In this document: piece after piece, positions 1 through 9,131 of the stretch
How the letters are laid out: each line of letters starts with the position of its first letter
Position numbering within the stretch: the first letter of the stretch is position 1
Notes under the pieces: generated by a model
The model's database searches: none
What the model saw: the letters and a program-made list of their open reading frames with translations, nothing else
Told to the model about the DNA's origin: nothing
Translations under genes and position numbers: made by a program
Assembly: GCA_947455205.1 (NCBI GenBank)
Contig: CANGNF010000015.1
Location: 1-64,000 of the forward strand
Direction of reading: 5' to 3'
Length of the DNA stretch: 64,000 bases
Source: Acetobacteraceae bacterium
GTDB taxonomy: Bacteria; Pseudomonadota; Alphaproteobacteria; Acetobacterales; Acetobacteraceae

Positions 1-149
1 AGCGCGACATCCGCGCCTTCATCGACACCCACAACGCCAATCCCAAGCCCTTCCGCTGGACCAAGTCCGCCGACGACATCCTCGCCGCAATCCAACGATT
101 CTGTCAGCGAACACTCCAAATCGGAGGAACTACAGAATCAGGACACTAG
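1..149 (+). CDS. IS630-family transposase, C-terminal end (partial)
   Basis: Only the last 48 codons lie in the window, read in the frame starting at base 3 and ending at TAG 147-149. The peptide contains FIDTHNANPKPFRW followed by TKSADDILAAI, which I recognise as the conserved C-terminus of IS630-type DDE transposases. The full protein would cut and paste the element at TA dinucleotides. The catalytic core lies outside the window, so activity cannot be judged. The gene converges on tlyA, and the two stop codons overlap. Confidence 0.85.
   Translation, partial: RDIRAFIDTHNANPKPFRWTKSADDILAAIQRFCQRTLQIGGTTESGH
133..149. repeat. Probable right terminal end of the IS630-like element
   Basis: The bases CAGAATCAGGACACTAG encode the transposase's last residues and read outward as CTAGTGTCCTGATTCTG, which resembles IS630-family terminal repeats. 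IS630 elements duplicate a TA target, and a TA lies in the CTAG at 146-149. The left end is outside the window, so the inverted-repeat match cannot be confirmed here. Confidence 0.5.
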
Positions 150-883
150 CCCGCTTTCCGCGCCGCGATCAGGAACTCGCGGTTCCCCTCCGGCCCCAGG
201 ATCGGGCTGGCCTCTATCCCCAGCACCTCCCAGCCCGGCAGCGCCGCCCACCAGGCGCGCATCCCCTCGCAGACCGTGCGATGCACATTGGCGTCGCGCA
301 CCACGCCGCCCTTGGCCACCGCCGGCCCCACCTCGAATTGCGGTTTGATCAGTGCCACCGCCCAGGCGCCGGGCGCGCAGAGCTTCAGCGGCATGTCCAG
401 CACCATCCGCAGCCCGATGAAGCTGGCGTCGCAGACCAGCGCCCCTACCGGCTCCGGCACCGTTGACGCGTCCAGGTAGCGGGCGTTGACCTTTTCCTTC
501 ACCACCACGCGCGGGTCGTTGCGCAGCTTCCAGGCCAACTGGCCATGGCCGACATCCACCGCATAGACCTTGGTGGCGCCCTCATGCAGCAGCACATCGG
601 TGAAGCCGCCGGTGGAGGCGCCGACATCCAGGCAGACCAGCCCGGTCGCGCTCAGGCCGAAATGCCCCAGCCCATGCGCCAGCTTCACCCCGCCGCGGGA
701 AACCCAAGGGTGGTCCTGGCCGCGCACTTCCAGCGCAATGTCCAGCGCCACGGAAGTGCCCGGCTTGTCCATGCGCTGCTCGCCGGAAAACACCTTTCCG
801 GCCAGGATCAGCGCCTGGGCGCGGGTGCGGCTTTCCGCCAGCCCGCGGTCGACCATCATCTGGTCGACCCGTTGCTTCGCCAA
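146..883 (-). CDS. tlyA: TlyA family rRNA 2'-O-methyltransferase
   Basis: Likely a 2'-O-methyltransferase acting on ribosomal RNA (TlyA/hemolysin A family). An S4 RNA-binding domain fills about residues 3-60 (RVDQMMVDRGLAESR). A Rossmann methyltransferase domain follows with the SAM-binding motif DVGASTGGFTDVLL, then CDASFIGL and IKPQFEVG carrying the expected catalytic Asp and Lys. I chose the TTG at 881-883, four bases after the dxs stop. It gives 245 residues, the usual family length, whereas the upstream ATG at 952 would lie inside dxs and add an unrelated Arg/Pro-rich leader. The stop codon overlaps the IS630 end. Last gene of the isoprenoid operon. Confidence 0.9.
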   Translation of the reverse strand: MAKQRVDQMMVDRGLAESRTRAQALILAGKVFSGEQRMDKPGTSVALDIALEVRGQDHPWVSRGGVKLAHGLGHFGLSATGLVCLDVGASTGGFTDVLLHEGATKVYAVDVGHGQLAWKLRNDPRVVVKEKVNARYLDASTVPEPVGALVCDASFIGLRMVLDMPLKLCAPGAWAVALIKPQFEVGPAVAKGGVVRDANVHRTVCEGMRAWWAALPGWEVLGIEASPILGPEGNREFLIAARKAG

Positions 884-887
884 GGCG

Positions 888-2812
888 TCAGGCCCGCGCG
901 GGCAGCGCCAGCGCGTCCACGCCCAGGGCCTGCAGCGCCGTCTCGACGACATGCTGGGCGTTCAGCCGCGCCTCGTCGTACTGCTTCTTCGGGTTGTCGT
1001 GGTCGATATAGCTGTCCGGCATGCACATCGGCCGGAACTTCAGCCCGCCATCCAGCAGGCCGCGCCACGCCAGGTGGTGCGCCACGAAGCTGCCATAGCC
1101 ACCCACCGAGCCTTCCTCGATGGTGATCAGCACCTGGTGCTCGCGCGCCAGCCGCTCGGTCAGCTGGGCGTCCAGCGGCTTGGCGAAGCGCGCATCGGCC
1201 ACCGTGGTGGAAAGCCCGCGGGCCTCCAGCGCCTCGGCCGCCTTCAGCGCCTCGGCCAGCCGGGTGCCGTAGCTGAGGATGGCGACCTTGGTCCCCTCCT
1301 TCACCACGCGGCCCTTGCCGATCTCAAGCACGGTGCCGCGCTTCGGCAGTTCCAGCCCCAGCCCCTCGCCACGCGGGTAGCGGAAGCCGATCGGGCCTTC
1401 GTCATAGGCCGCCGCGGTGGCGACCATGTGCATCAGCTCCAGCTCATCGGCCGCCGCGCACAGCACCATGTTCGGCAGGCAGCCGAGGTAGGCGATGTCG
1501 AAGCTGCCGGCATGCGTCGCGCCATCCGCACCCACCAGGCCCGCACGGTCCATGCCGAAGCGCACCGGCAGCTTCTGCAGGGCCACGTCGTGCATCACCT
1601 GGTCATAGGCGCGTTGCAGGAAGGTGGAATAGATCGCGCAGAACGGCTTGAAGCCCTCGGTCGCCAGGCCGGCAGCGAAGGTCACCGCATGCTGCTCGGC
1701 AATGCCCACGTCGAAGCTGCGGGTCGGGAACTTCTTGGCGAAGGCGTCGAGCCCGGTGCCGGAGGGCATGGCGGCATTGATCGCGCAGATCCGGTCGTCC
1801 AGCTCGGCCTCGGCCACCAGGGCGTTGCTGAACACCTTGGTGTAGCTCGGCGGCCCCGGGGGCGCCTTGACCTGCTCGCCGGTGACGACGTTGAACTTGA
1901 CCACGCCATGGTACTTGTCGGCGCTGGCCTCGGCCGGGGCGTAGCCCTTGCCCTTCTGCGTCACCGCATGGACCAGGATCGGCCCCTGGTGGTCGGTGTC
2001 GCGGATGTTGCGCAGCACCGGCAGCAGGGTGTCCAGGTCGTGCCCGTCCACCGGGCCGACGTAGTAGAAGCCGAGTTCCTCGAACAGCGTGCCGCCGGTC
2101 AGCAGGCCGCGGGCATATTCGTCGGCGCGCTTGGCGGCGCGCTCCAGCGGCGCCGGGAACCGCTTGGCCAGCCGCGCCATCAGGTCGCGCAGGTTCAGGA
2201 AGGGGCGGCTGGAAATGGTGCGCGACAGGTAGTTGCTCATCGCGCCGACCGGCGGCGCAATGGACATGTCGTTGTCGTTCAGCACCACGATCAGCTTGGA
2301 CTTGGCGGCGCCGGCATTGTTCATGGCCTCATAGGCCATGCCCGCGCTCATCGCGCCGTCGCCGATCACGCTGATGACGTGGCGCTCGGTCTCGCCCTTC
2401 AGATCCTGGCCGATGGCCATGCCAAGGCCCGCGGAGATGCTGGTGCTGGAATGCGCCGCGCCGAAGGGGTCGTACTCGCTCTCGCTGCGCTTGGTGAAGC
2501 CGGAGAGCCCGCCGCCCTGGCGGATGGTCCGCATGCGGTCGCGCCGCCCGGTCAGGATCTTGTGCGGGTAGGCCTGGTGGCCAACATCCCAGATCAGCCG
2601 GTCGGAGGGCGTGTCGAACACAGCGTGGATCGCGACCGTCAACTCGACCACGCCCAGCGAGGCACCGAGGTGCCCGCCGGTGGCGCTGACCGCGTCGATG
2701 GTCTCGGCCCGCAACTCGTCGGCCAGCTGCTTCAGTTGCTCATTCGACATGTTCCGCATGTCGGACGGGAACTTAACCCGGTCGAGCGTCGGCGTATGGG
2801 GGGCAGGAGACA

Positions 2813-2813
<1 letters not shown>
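888..2813 (-). CDS. dxs: 1-deoxy-D-xylulose-5-phosphate synthase
   Basis: Condenses pyruvate with glyceraldehyde 3-phosphate, the first and rate-limiting step of the MEP isoprenoid pathway; cytosolic, ThDP- and Mg-dependent. The 641-residue length is standard. Visible motifs are [11 protein letters not shown] near residue 75, the ThDP-binding GDGAMSAG near 150 with NDNDMSI about 30 residues later, the glutamate in [15 protein letters not shown] near 370, and the C-terminal transketolase domain. The start ATG overlaps the ispA stop by one base (TGATG), so translation is probably coupled to the preceding prenyl synthase. Confidence 0.97.
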
Positions 2814-3730
<917 letters not shown>

Positions 3731-3736
3731 CCTGTC

Positions 3737-4003
3737 CTACTCGACATCGCGCAGGGTCATGCCGCCACCAGCCGGGGCGGTGACGATGGCCTGCACCTTG
3801 GCTTCAGCCTCGGCCAACAGCTTTTCGCAGCGTTGGCGGAGCGCCACCCCCCGCTCATAGCTCTCGATCGCGGTGGCCAGGTTGCCCTGCCCACCTTCCA
3901 GTGACCTGACGATCCGCTCAAGCTCCTCCAGCGCCGCCTCGAAGGTGAGCGACTCAACACTGGAACCGGTCGGCGTGGCCTCGAGGCCAGCGGCCTGCGG
4001 CAT
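3737..4003 (-). CDS. xseB: Exodeoxyribonuclease VII small subunit
   Basis: Small helical subunit that assembles with XseA to form exonuclease VII, which degrades single-stranded DNA. The ATG at 4001-4003 gives 88 residues with FEAALEELERIV, GGQGNLATAIESYERG and RCEKLLAEAEAKV, the standard two-helix XseB pattern. A longer frame reaching 4132 is open, but its leader is not XseB-like. It lies six bases upstream of ispA in the same operon. xseA is not in the window. Confidence 0.93.
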   Translation of the reverse strand: MPQAAGLEATPTGSSVESLTFEAALEELERIVRSLEGGQGNLATAIESYERGVALRQRCEKLLAEAEAKVQAIVTAPAGGGMTLRDVE

Positions 4004-4166
4004 GGAATTCCCCCTGGTGGCGAAGCGGCTGGCACAAGTCTGAAGGGGAAGTATACGCCCCCGGCCATCTTGGCAAAGCGTCGGCGTCGGGGGGGTGCTA
4101 CCGAAAAGACACAGGCGTTTCCGAAACGCCACAGTTGAGGGGGTAAAGCAATGAGTGGCTGTACCC

Positions 4167-5096
4167 TCATGCCCGCATCAACGCGCGGACATGGGCCGCG
4201 GTTGAAAGCGCCAGCGCTTCCAGGTCGTAGCCCCCCTCCAGCAGGCTGACGACCTTGCCGCCGCAGTGCCGCTCTGCCAGGGCGCAGAGCTGGTCCGTCA
4301 GCCAGGCGAAGTCCGCCTCCCGCACCCTCAGCTGGGCCAGGGGGTCGCGGGCATGGGCGTCGAAGCCGGCGGAGATGACGATGAGGCCGGGGGCGAAGGC
4401 GTCCAGCGCGGGGAGGATCCCGCCCTGCCAGGCTTCCCGGAAGGCCGTGCCATCGGCGCCCGGCGGCAGGGGCGCGTTGACCACGTTGCCCATGCCGGTC
4501 TCATGCCGGTCCCCGGTGCCGGGGTAGAGCGGGAATTGGTGGGTGCTGCCGTAGAAGATGCTGGGGTCGTCCTTGACGCAGGCCTGGGTGCCGTTGCCGT
4601 GGTGGACGTCGAAATCCAGGATCGCGACCCGCGCCACCCCGTGCGCCTGCTGGGCGTGGCGGGCGGCGATGACGGCGTTGGCGAAGAGGCAGAACCCCAT
4701 TGGGGTGCCTGGCTCCGCATGGTGGCCCGGGGGGCGCACGGCGCAGAAGGCGTGGCGCACCTCTCCCCGGCAAACCGCGTCCACGGCCGCCACACCTGCC
4801 CCGGCGGCGCGCAGTGCGGCCTCGGCGCTGCCGTGGCTCATGATGGTGTCGCCATCCAGCGCCAGGGTTTCCCCTTCCGCGGGCCGCACCGCCAGGATGG
4901 CGTCCACGTAGTGGCGGGGGTGGGCCAGGCTCAGTTGCTCCGGCGTGGCCTGCGGGGCTTCATCGCGGATCAGGTCGGCGAATTCCTCGGTATCCAGGGC
5001 CTTGAGCACGGCGCGCAGGCGGTCCGGGCATTCCGGGTGGTAGTCCCCGGGTTCGTGCAGCAGGCAGGCGCGGTGGGTCAGCAGCAGCGTGTTCAT
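4167..5096 (-). CDS. Histone-deacetylase-like amidohydrolase
   Basis: Zinc amidohydrolase of the class II HDAC/acetylpolyamine amidohydrolase superfamily, 309 residues. Visible motifs are RPPGHHAEPGTPMGFC (active-site His pair), ILDFDVHHGNGTQ (Asp and His zinc ligands), SAGFDAHARDPLAQ (third ligand) and the C-terminal LLEGGYD. The bacterial substrate is unknown; acetylated polyamines or acetyl-lysine are the usual candidates. The start at 5096 lies within a 4-base ATGA overlap with the upstream TusA-like gene, so the two are co-translated. The frame stays open upstream to 6569, but that extension is low-complexity antisense of the ROK kinase. Confidence 0.92.
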   Translation of the reverse strand: MNTLLLTHRACLLHEPGDYHPECPDRLRAVLKALDTEEFADLIRDEAPQATPEQLSLAHPRHYVDAILAVRPAEGETLALDGDTIMSHGSAEAALRAAGAGVAAVDAVCRGEVRHAFCAVRPPGHHAEPGTPMGFCLFANAVIAARHAQQAHGVARVAILDFDVHHGNGTQACVKDDPSIFYGSTHQFPLYPGTGDRHETGMGNVVNAPLPPGADGTAFREAWQGGILPALDAFAPGLIVISAGFDAHARDPLAQLRVREADFAWLTDQLCALAERHCGGKVVSLLEGGYDLEALALSTAAHVRALMRA

Positions 5097-5326
5097 GGCG
5101 CCGCCCGCTTCCGCAGCGTGTAGCGGTAGACGCTGCCTTCCTGCGTGCTGGCCAGAAGCTCGTGGCCGGTTTCCGTGCAGAAGGCGCGGAAATCCGCCTG
5201 GCTGGCGGGGTCTGTCGCCAGCACCGTCAGTTCCGCGCCGGGGGGCAGGCCGCGCAGGGCCTTGTTGGCCTTCAGCACGGGCAGCGGGCAGCTGAGGCCT
5301 TGGACGTCGAGGAGGGTGTCGGGCAT
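5093..5326 (-). CDS. TusA/SirA-like sulfurtransferase family protein
   Basis: A 77-residue protein of the TusA fold. It has the diagnostic GLSCPLPVLKANKAL near the N-terminus, where the Cys of CPxP would carry the persulfide, followed by the two-layer sandwich ending SVYRYTLRK. Members relay sulfur for tRNA thiolation, Moco synthesis or sulfur oxidation; no partner here says which. The ATG at 5324-5326 begins directly with the family core. It overlaps the HDAC-like gene by 4 bases. Confidence 0.85.
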   Translation of the reverse strand: MPDTLLDVQGLSCPLPVLKANKALRGLPPGAELTVLATDPASQADFRAFCTETGHELLASTQEGSVYRYTLRKRAAP

Positions 5327-5401
5327 ACCCCGAGTCCAGCACCGTGGCGGGGCTTGGGCAAGCGTTGGCTGCGTGCCCCCCGGTGTGGCAGGCTGGGGGC
5401 G

Positions 5402-6280
5402 ATGATCCGCTTCGGCATAGACCTTGGGGGCACCAAGACCGAGATCGTGGCGCTGGGCGACCAGGGCCAGGTGCTGCTGCGGCGGCGGGTGGCGACGGCG
5501 CCGGCCTATGAAGGCGTGGTGCGCGGCATTGCCGGGCTGGTGGCGGCGGCGCGGGCGGAGCTTGGCGCCGGCGGCAGCGTGGGGGTGGGGATTCCCGGTA
5601 GTATTTCCCCTTCGACCGGGCTGGTGCGGGGGGCGAATTCCACCTGGCTGAATGGCGGGCGGCTGGGCGAGGACCTGGCCGCCGCGCTGGGGCAGCCGGT
5701 GCGGCTTTCCAACGATGCCAACTGCCTGGCGATGAGCGAGGCGGCCGATGGCGCCGGGGCCGGGTTCGGCACGGTGTTCGCGGTGATCCTGGGGACGGGG
5801 GTGGGCGCAGGGATTGTCCGCGACGGGCGCATTGTGGAGGGGCGCAACCGGGTGGCGGGGGAATGGGGGCACAACCCGCTGCCCTGGATGACCGCGGCGG
5901 AGTTTCCCGGCCCGGCCTGCTGGTGCGGCCACCGGGGGTGCATCGAGACTTTTCTATGTGGGCCGGCCTTGGCGGCGGCGGCGGATGGGCCGGGGGCGCG
6001 GGATGCCAGCGGGTTGCCGGGGCGGGCGGATGCCGCGGCGGTGGGCGCCCTGGCGCGGCATGCCGGGCAGCTGGCCCGCGCGCTGGCGCATGTGGTGAAC
6101 CTGCTGGACCCCGACTGCATCGTGCTGGGCGGCGGGCTTTCCAACATGGCGCACTTGTATGAGGCGGTGCCGGGGTTGATGGCGCGCTGGGTGTTTGCCG
6201 ATGCGGTGACCACGCCGCTGCTGCGGGCCGCGCATGGCGACAGTTCCGGCGTGTTTGGCGCCGCGCGGTTGTGGGATTGA
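5402..6280 (+). CDS. ROK family sugar kinase (fructokinase/N-acetylglucosamine kinase-like)
   Basis: ATP-dependent sugar kinase of the ROK family, 292 residues. It opens with the phosphate-binding loop DLGGTKTEIVAL, followed by NDANCLAMSEA with the catalytic Asp, GTGVGAGI, GEWGHNPL, and the zinc-binding CWCGHRGCIETF. No helix-turn-helix precedes the kinase domain, so it is an enzyme rather than a NagC/XylR-type repressor. The ATG at 5402 places the nucleotide loop within ten residues of the start. The sugar specificity (fructose, glucose, N-acetylglucosamine or N-acetylmannosamine) cannot be read. It diverges from the TusA-like gene. Confidence 0.9.
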   Translation: MIRFGIDLGGTKTEIVALGDQGQVLLRRRVATAPAYEGVVRGIAGLVAAARAELGAGGSVGVGIPGSISPSTGLVRGANSTWLNGGRLGEDLAAALGQPVRLSNDANCLAMSEAADGAGAGFGTVFAVILGTGVGAGIVRDGRIVEGRNRVAGEWGHNPLPWMTAAEFPGPACWCGHRGCIETFLCGPALAAAADGPGARDASGLPGRADAAAVGALARHAGQLARALAHVVNLLDPDCIVLGGGLSNMAHLYEAVPGLMARWVFADAVTTPLLRAAHGDSSGVFGAARLWD

Positions 6281-6289
6281 GCGCCGGCT

Positions 6290-6943
6290 TCATGGCGGGG
6301 CCAGGCAGGCGGGGACGTAGCGCCGGCCGCCGACCAGGAAATGGAAGCTGCGGGCGGCCTTGAGGACTGAGGTGTCGTGGAATTTGCGGGCCGCGAGCCA
6401 TTCCATGACCCGCTGCTGGACGATGGGCAGCAACGTATCGGACAAATCCGGGTCGGGCAGCATCCAGTGCGGGCCCTTCAACGCCGAAAGCAGGCCGAGG
6501 CGGCGGGCAAGGCGGATGGCGTAGGTGCCGACGATGCGGGTGGCGCGGCGCCAGGCGCGGCAGAGCCAATGGGTCAGGCGGCGCAGCACCGGCGGGCAGG
6601 TCTTCAGCGCGACGGCCTTCAGCAGCTCCGCCCAGGTGCCCTTGTGGACCCAGCGGCGGAACTGGCGATGCGCGGTGTCCCAGGGGCCCATTTCCGGCGG
6701 CAGGTTCTTCCAGGGGCCGTCATGGCAGGCGACCCAGAAGATGGCGTCCAGCCTGGCGCGGATATCGAAGATGGGGCGGCCGCTGCCCTTGTGGACGAAG
6801 TAGGGCCAGAGGGCGCGGAGTTCCTCGTCCGAGAGGGGTTGCCAGGGGCGCGGGTTGGTGAGGCCGGGGCGGCGGAGATTGGCCGGGTTGAAGGCCGGGA
6901 GGGTGGACCAGTGCGGGCGGGCGGCGGCTTGGTTGGGGGACAT
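6290..6943 (-). CDS. IS5-like (DUF4096-type) transposase N-terminal domain protein, orphan
   Basis: Residues roughly 30-110 look like the N-terminal helical DNA-binding domain of IS5 transposases: LSDEELRALWPYF, a GRP followed by a DIRARLDAIFWV helix, DGPWKNLPPEMGPWDTAHRQFRRW. The remaining ~110 residues are Arg/Leu-rich and carry no DDE catalytic motif that I can see. No second transposase frame or flanking inverted repeats were recognised. It may be a decayed IS5 OrfA or a co-opted DNA-binding protein. The start is uncertain: ATG at 6941-6943, or ATG at 6989-6991 with a 16-residue extension partly encoded by an 11-base C run. Confidence 0.6.
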   Translation of the reverse strand: MSPNQAAARPHWSTLPAFNPANLRRPGLTNPRPWQPLSDEELRALWPYFVHKGSGRPIFDIRARLDAIFWVACHDGPWKNLPPEMGPWDTAHRQFRRWVHKGTWAELLKAVALKTCPPVLRRLTHWLCRAWRRATRIVGTYAIRLARRLGLLSALKGPHWMLPDPDLSDTLLPIVQQRVMEWLAARKFHDTSVLKAARSFHFLVGGRRYVPACLAPP

Positions 6944-6945
6944 GC

Positions 6946-6956
6946 GGGGGGGGGGG
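6946..6956. repeat. 11-base homopolymeric G (C on the minus strand) tract
   Basis: Eleven consecutive G residues lie two bases upstream of the ATG at 6943 of the DUF4096-type gene (a C run on its coding strand). Such runs are prone to slipped-strand mutation. Here a change in length would alter RBS-to-start spacing, or shift the frame if the upstream ATG at 6991 is used. Confidence 0.9.
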
Positions 6957-7095
6957 CCGGAGGGGGTTGGGGAAGCACCATGATGGAACATTTAGAGAAC
7001 ATTGTCAAACACTACCGGATCGATTTGCCGTCGGACAGGGTTGATGCGCTGGCCCATGGAAGCGTAAGAGTCCTACAGTTACTGAGGAATCGCGC

Positions 7096-8007
7096 GTGGA
7101 GCAGATCAACCAGTACGTGTTTTATGAAATCGGGAAGGGGTTGAAGAGCGCTCTCAACCTGCAGGACTCTACTCCGGCCACCGATGCGCTTTGGCCGCTG
7201 TGGGACAGCCAGACGGCGGTTGAAAAACTACTAGATGCAAAATTCTTTCCGCTTAAGCTCTCAAGGCATGAAGCCGAACAGATAAAGTCTCATTTGGACG
7301 ATATATTCCTGAACCACTTTCAAGCCGCCAACAGTGATGGCACAAGGTCTTTTCGATACCCGGAAGCAGGCGATCCGCCAGTTCCTTACTGGCGATTCTC
7401 CGGTCTAAGAACCGCCATAACTTCCTTTGAGAAGGTGTTCGGCGCCGAACTTCGTGGCGCGGCGACTTATTTTGTTCCAAGCAAAGGTATTTTTGCAACA
7501 CCCCTTCTGATTGATAATGCTGATGAAGCCTTCACCGCAGATATCCGCGACATGGTACCTCAAAAATCCAGAGATGAATGGAAGCAGGCTGGGCGATGTT
7601 TAGCTCTTAGTCTGTGGTCAGCATCGGGTTTTCATGTCGCAAGGGCAGTTGAAGGTGCGTTAGAAAAATATCACGCTGAGTTTTGTCCCGCTGGCAAAAA
7701 GGGCCTGCTTTTGTGGAAAGACTACATTGAAGATTTCAAATCCTGCCTAGCTGGACAAACGCAATCGTCCCCGTCTTCTCGCGTAATAGTCGCCATTGAA
7801 CAAATGAAAGACGATTACAGAAACCCGCTGATGCACCCTCGCGTAGTACTTAACGAACTTGACGCGAGGATGCTTTTAGCTAATGGCGAAAGCCTAATAA
7901 TATGTATGGTGCAAGAAATGCAGATCTTTAAGCGCTTGCAGGCATCTCCAGCGCCGCCCCAACCTTCCAAACCCTCAGCCCTTGGTCTTGTGTTTGCTCC
8001 TAGCTGA
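7096..8007 (+). CDS. Hypothetical protein with HEPN-like C-terminal region
   Basis: A 303-residue protein I do not recognise as a named family. The C-terminal half has a helix LALSLWSASGFHVARAVEGAL, resembling the first helices of HEPN proteins, and the motif RNPLMH, which fits the R-x4-H ribonuclease signature of HEPN domains. The N-terminal half (about 1-110) is undefined. The start is GTG at 7096, with GAGGA at 7084-7088 as ribosome binding site; an in-frame stop at 7042-7044 excludes an upstream start. Base composition is visibly A+T-richer than the flanks and codon use differs, which suggests horizontal transfer. HEPN proteins often act in anti-phage or toxin systems, but no antitoxin is adjacent. 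Confidence 0.65.
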   Translation: MEQINQYVFYEIGKGLKSALNLQDSTPATDALWPLWDSQTAVEKLLDAKFFPLKLSRHEAEQIKSHLDDIFLNHFQAANSDGTRSFRYPEAGDPPVPYWRFSGLRTAITSFEKVFGAELRGAATYFVPSKGIFATPLLIDNADEAFTADIRDMVPQKSRDEWKQAGRCLALSLWSASGFHVARAVEGALEKYHAEFCPAGKKGLLLWKDYIEDFKSCLAGQTQSSPSSRVIVAIEQMKDDYRNPLMHPRVVLNELDARMLLANGESLIICMVQEMQIFKRLQASPAPPQPSKPSALGLVFAPS

Positions 8008-8033
8008 TCAGGCGACTGGGCAGTTCGAAGGTG

Positions 8034-9023
8034 TTACCCCACCTCCCACGGCGCCTTCTCCCCGCGCAACACCACCGCATCCACGCTATCCAGCGCGCGG
8101 AACCCCATCGCGTCCCGCGTCTCCACCGCGCCGCTGCCCAAATGCGGCAGCAGGGCCACGTTCTCCAGGCCGAGGTAGCCCGGGAAGACGCGCGGTTCGC
8201 CGTCGTACACGTCCAGCCCGGCGGCCAGCACCTGGCCGGACTGCAGCGCCGCCACCAGCGCCGCGTCGTCCACCGTGGTGCCGCGGCCGGTGTTGACCAC
8301 AATGGCGCCGCGCTTCAGCAGGCCGATCCGTTCCGCGTTCAGCCATTGGCGCGTCGCCGCGCCGCCGGGGATGTGCATGCTCAGCACGTCGATCCCGGCC
8401 AGGAAGCTGGCATCCTCGGCGTGGAAGATCGCGCCGGCTTCCTCGCTGGCCGAAAGGCGCGAGCGGTTGCGGTAGTGGACTTCCATGCTGAAGCCGCGCG
8501 CCATCTTCGCCAGTTCCCGCCCAATGCGGCCCATGCCGAGGATGCCGAGCTTCTTGCCTTCCAGCGTCACGCCCATCAGCTGCGTCGGCGCCCAGCCGCC
8601 CCAGTTGCCGGCGCGGAGCAGGCGCTCGCCCTCCCCGGCGCGGCGGGCGGCCATGAGCATGAGGGTGAAGGCGATCTCGGCCGTGGCGAAGCTGAGGACG
8701 TCCGGCGTGTTGGCGACGGGGATGCCGCGCGCCTTGGCGGCGGCCAGGTCGATGTGGTCGGTGCCGACGCTGAAGGTGGCGATCAGCTTCACGCTGGCCG
8801 GCAGGGCGGCGATGCAGGCGGCGTTCATGGCGTCGCCGGCGGCGCAGAGGATGGCGCTGGCGTTGCAGGCGGCGGCGCGCCGGGCGATCTCGGCGGGGTC
8901 CAGCGCCCAGAGGTCGTCGGCCAGGTTCAGCTGGGCGTCGTAGTCGCGGCTCGCACGGGCCTGGACGGCTTCGGGCAGGCGGCGGGTGAGGAGGAGGCTG
9001 GGCTTCGGCGCAGGGGTCGGCAT
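8034..9023 (-). CDS. D-isomer-specific 2-hydroxyacid dehydrogenase (glyoxylate/hydroxypyruvate reductase-like)
   Basis: NAD(P)-dependent reductase interconverting 2-oxo and D-2-hydroxy acids, 329 residues. It shows the substrate-binding FSVGTDHIDL, the Rossmann loop GILGMGRIGRELA, the catalytic Arg in NTGRGTTVDD, Glu in DVYDGEPR and His in LLPHLGSGA. The motifs are closest to D-glycerate dehydrogenase/GRHPR proteins. The ATG at 9021-9023 is used; upstream sequence in the open frame is not family-like. Convergent with the HEPN-like gene and divergent from the SDR at 9132. Confidence 0.9.
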   Translation of the reverse strand: MPTPAPKPSLLLTRRLPEAVQARASRDYDAQLNLADDLWALDPAEIARRAAACNASAILCAAGDAMNAACIAALPASVKLIATFSVGTDHIDLAAAKARGIPVANTPDVLSFATAEIAFTLMLMAARRAGEGERLLRAGNWGGWAPTQLMGVTLEGKKLGILGMGRIGRELAKMARGFSMEVHYRNRSRLSASEEAGAIFHAEDASFLAGIDVLSMHIPGGAATRQWLNAERIGLLKRGAIVVNTGRGTTVDDAALVAALQSGQVLAAGLDVYDGEPRVFPGYLGLENVALLPHLGSGAVETRDAMGFRALDSVDAVVLRGEKAPWEVG

Positions 9024-9131
9024 GGGGGACGTTTCCTCGGGTTGCCGCAGTGATAACGCCGGCGCGGGCGGCTTGCCAGGGTGGGCCGGCGCGGGCACGG
9101 TCTGCGGCCTTGAAAGCGGGAGACGCGGCAG

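Noticed and set aside
5097-6569. Upstream in-frame extension of the HDAC-like gene
   Set aside because: Pro/Arg/Ala-rich translation antisense to the ROK kinase; TusA-like gene and a coupled ATG at 5096 explain the region better.
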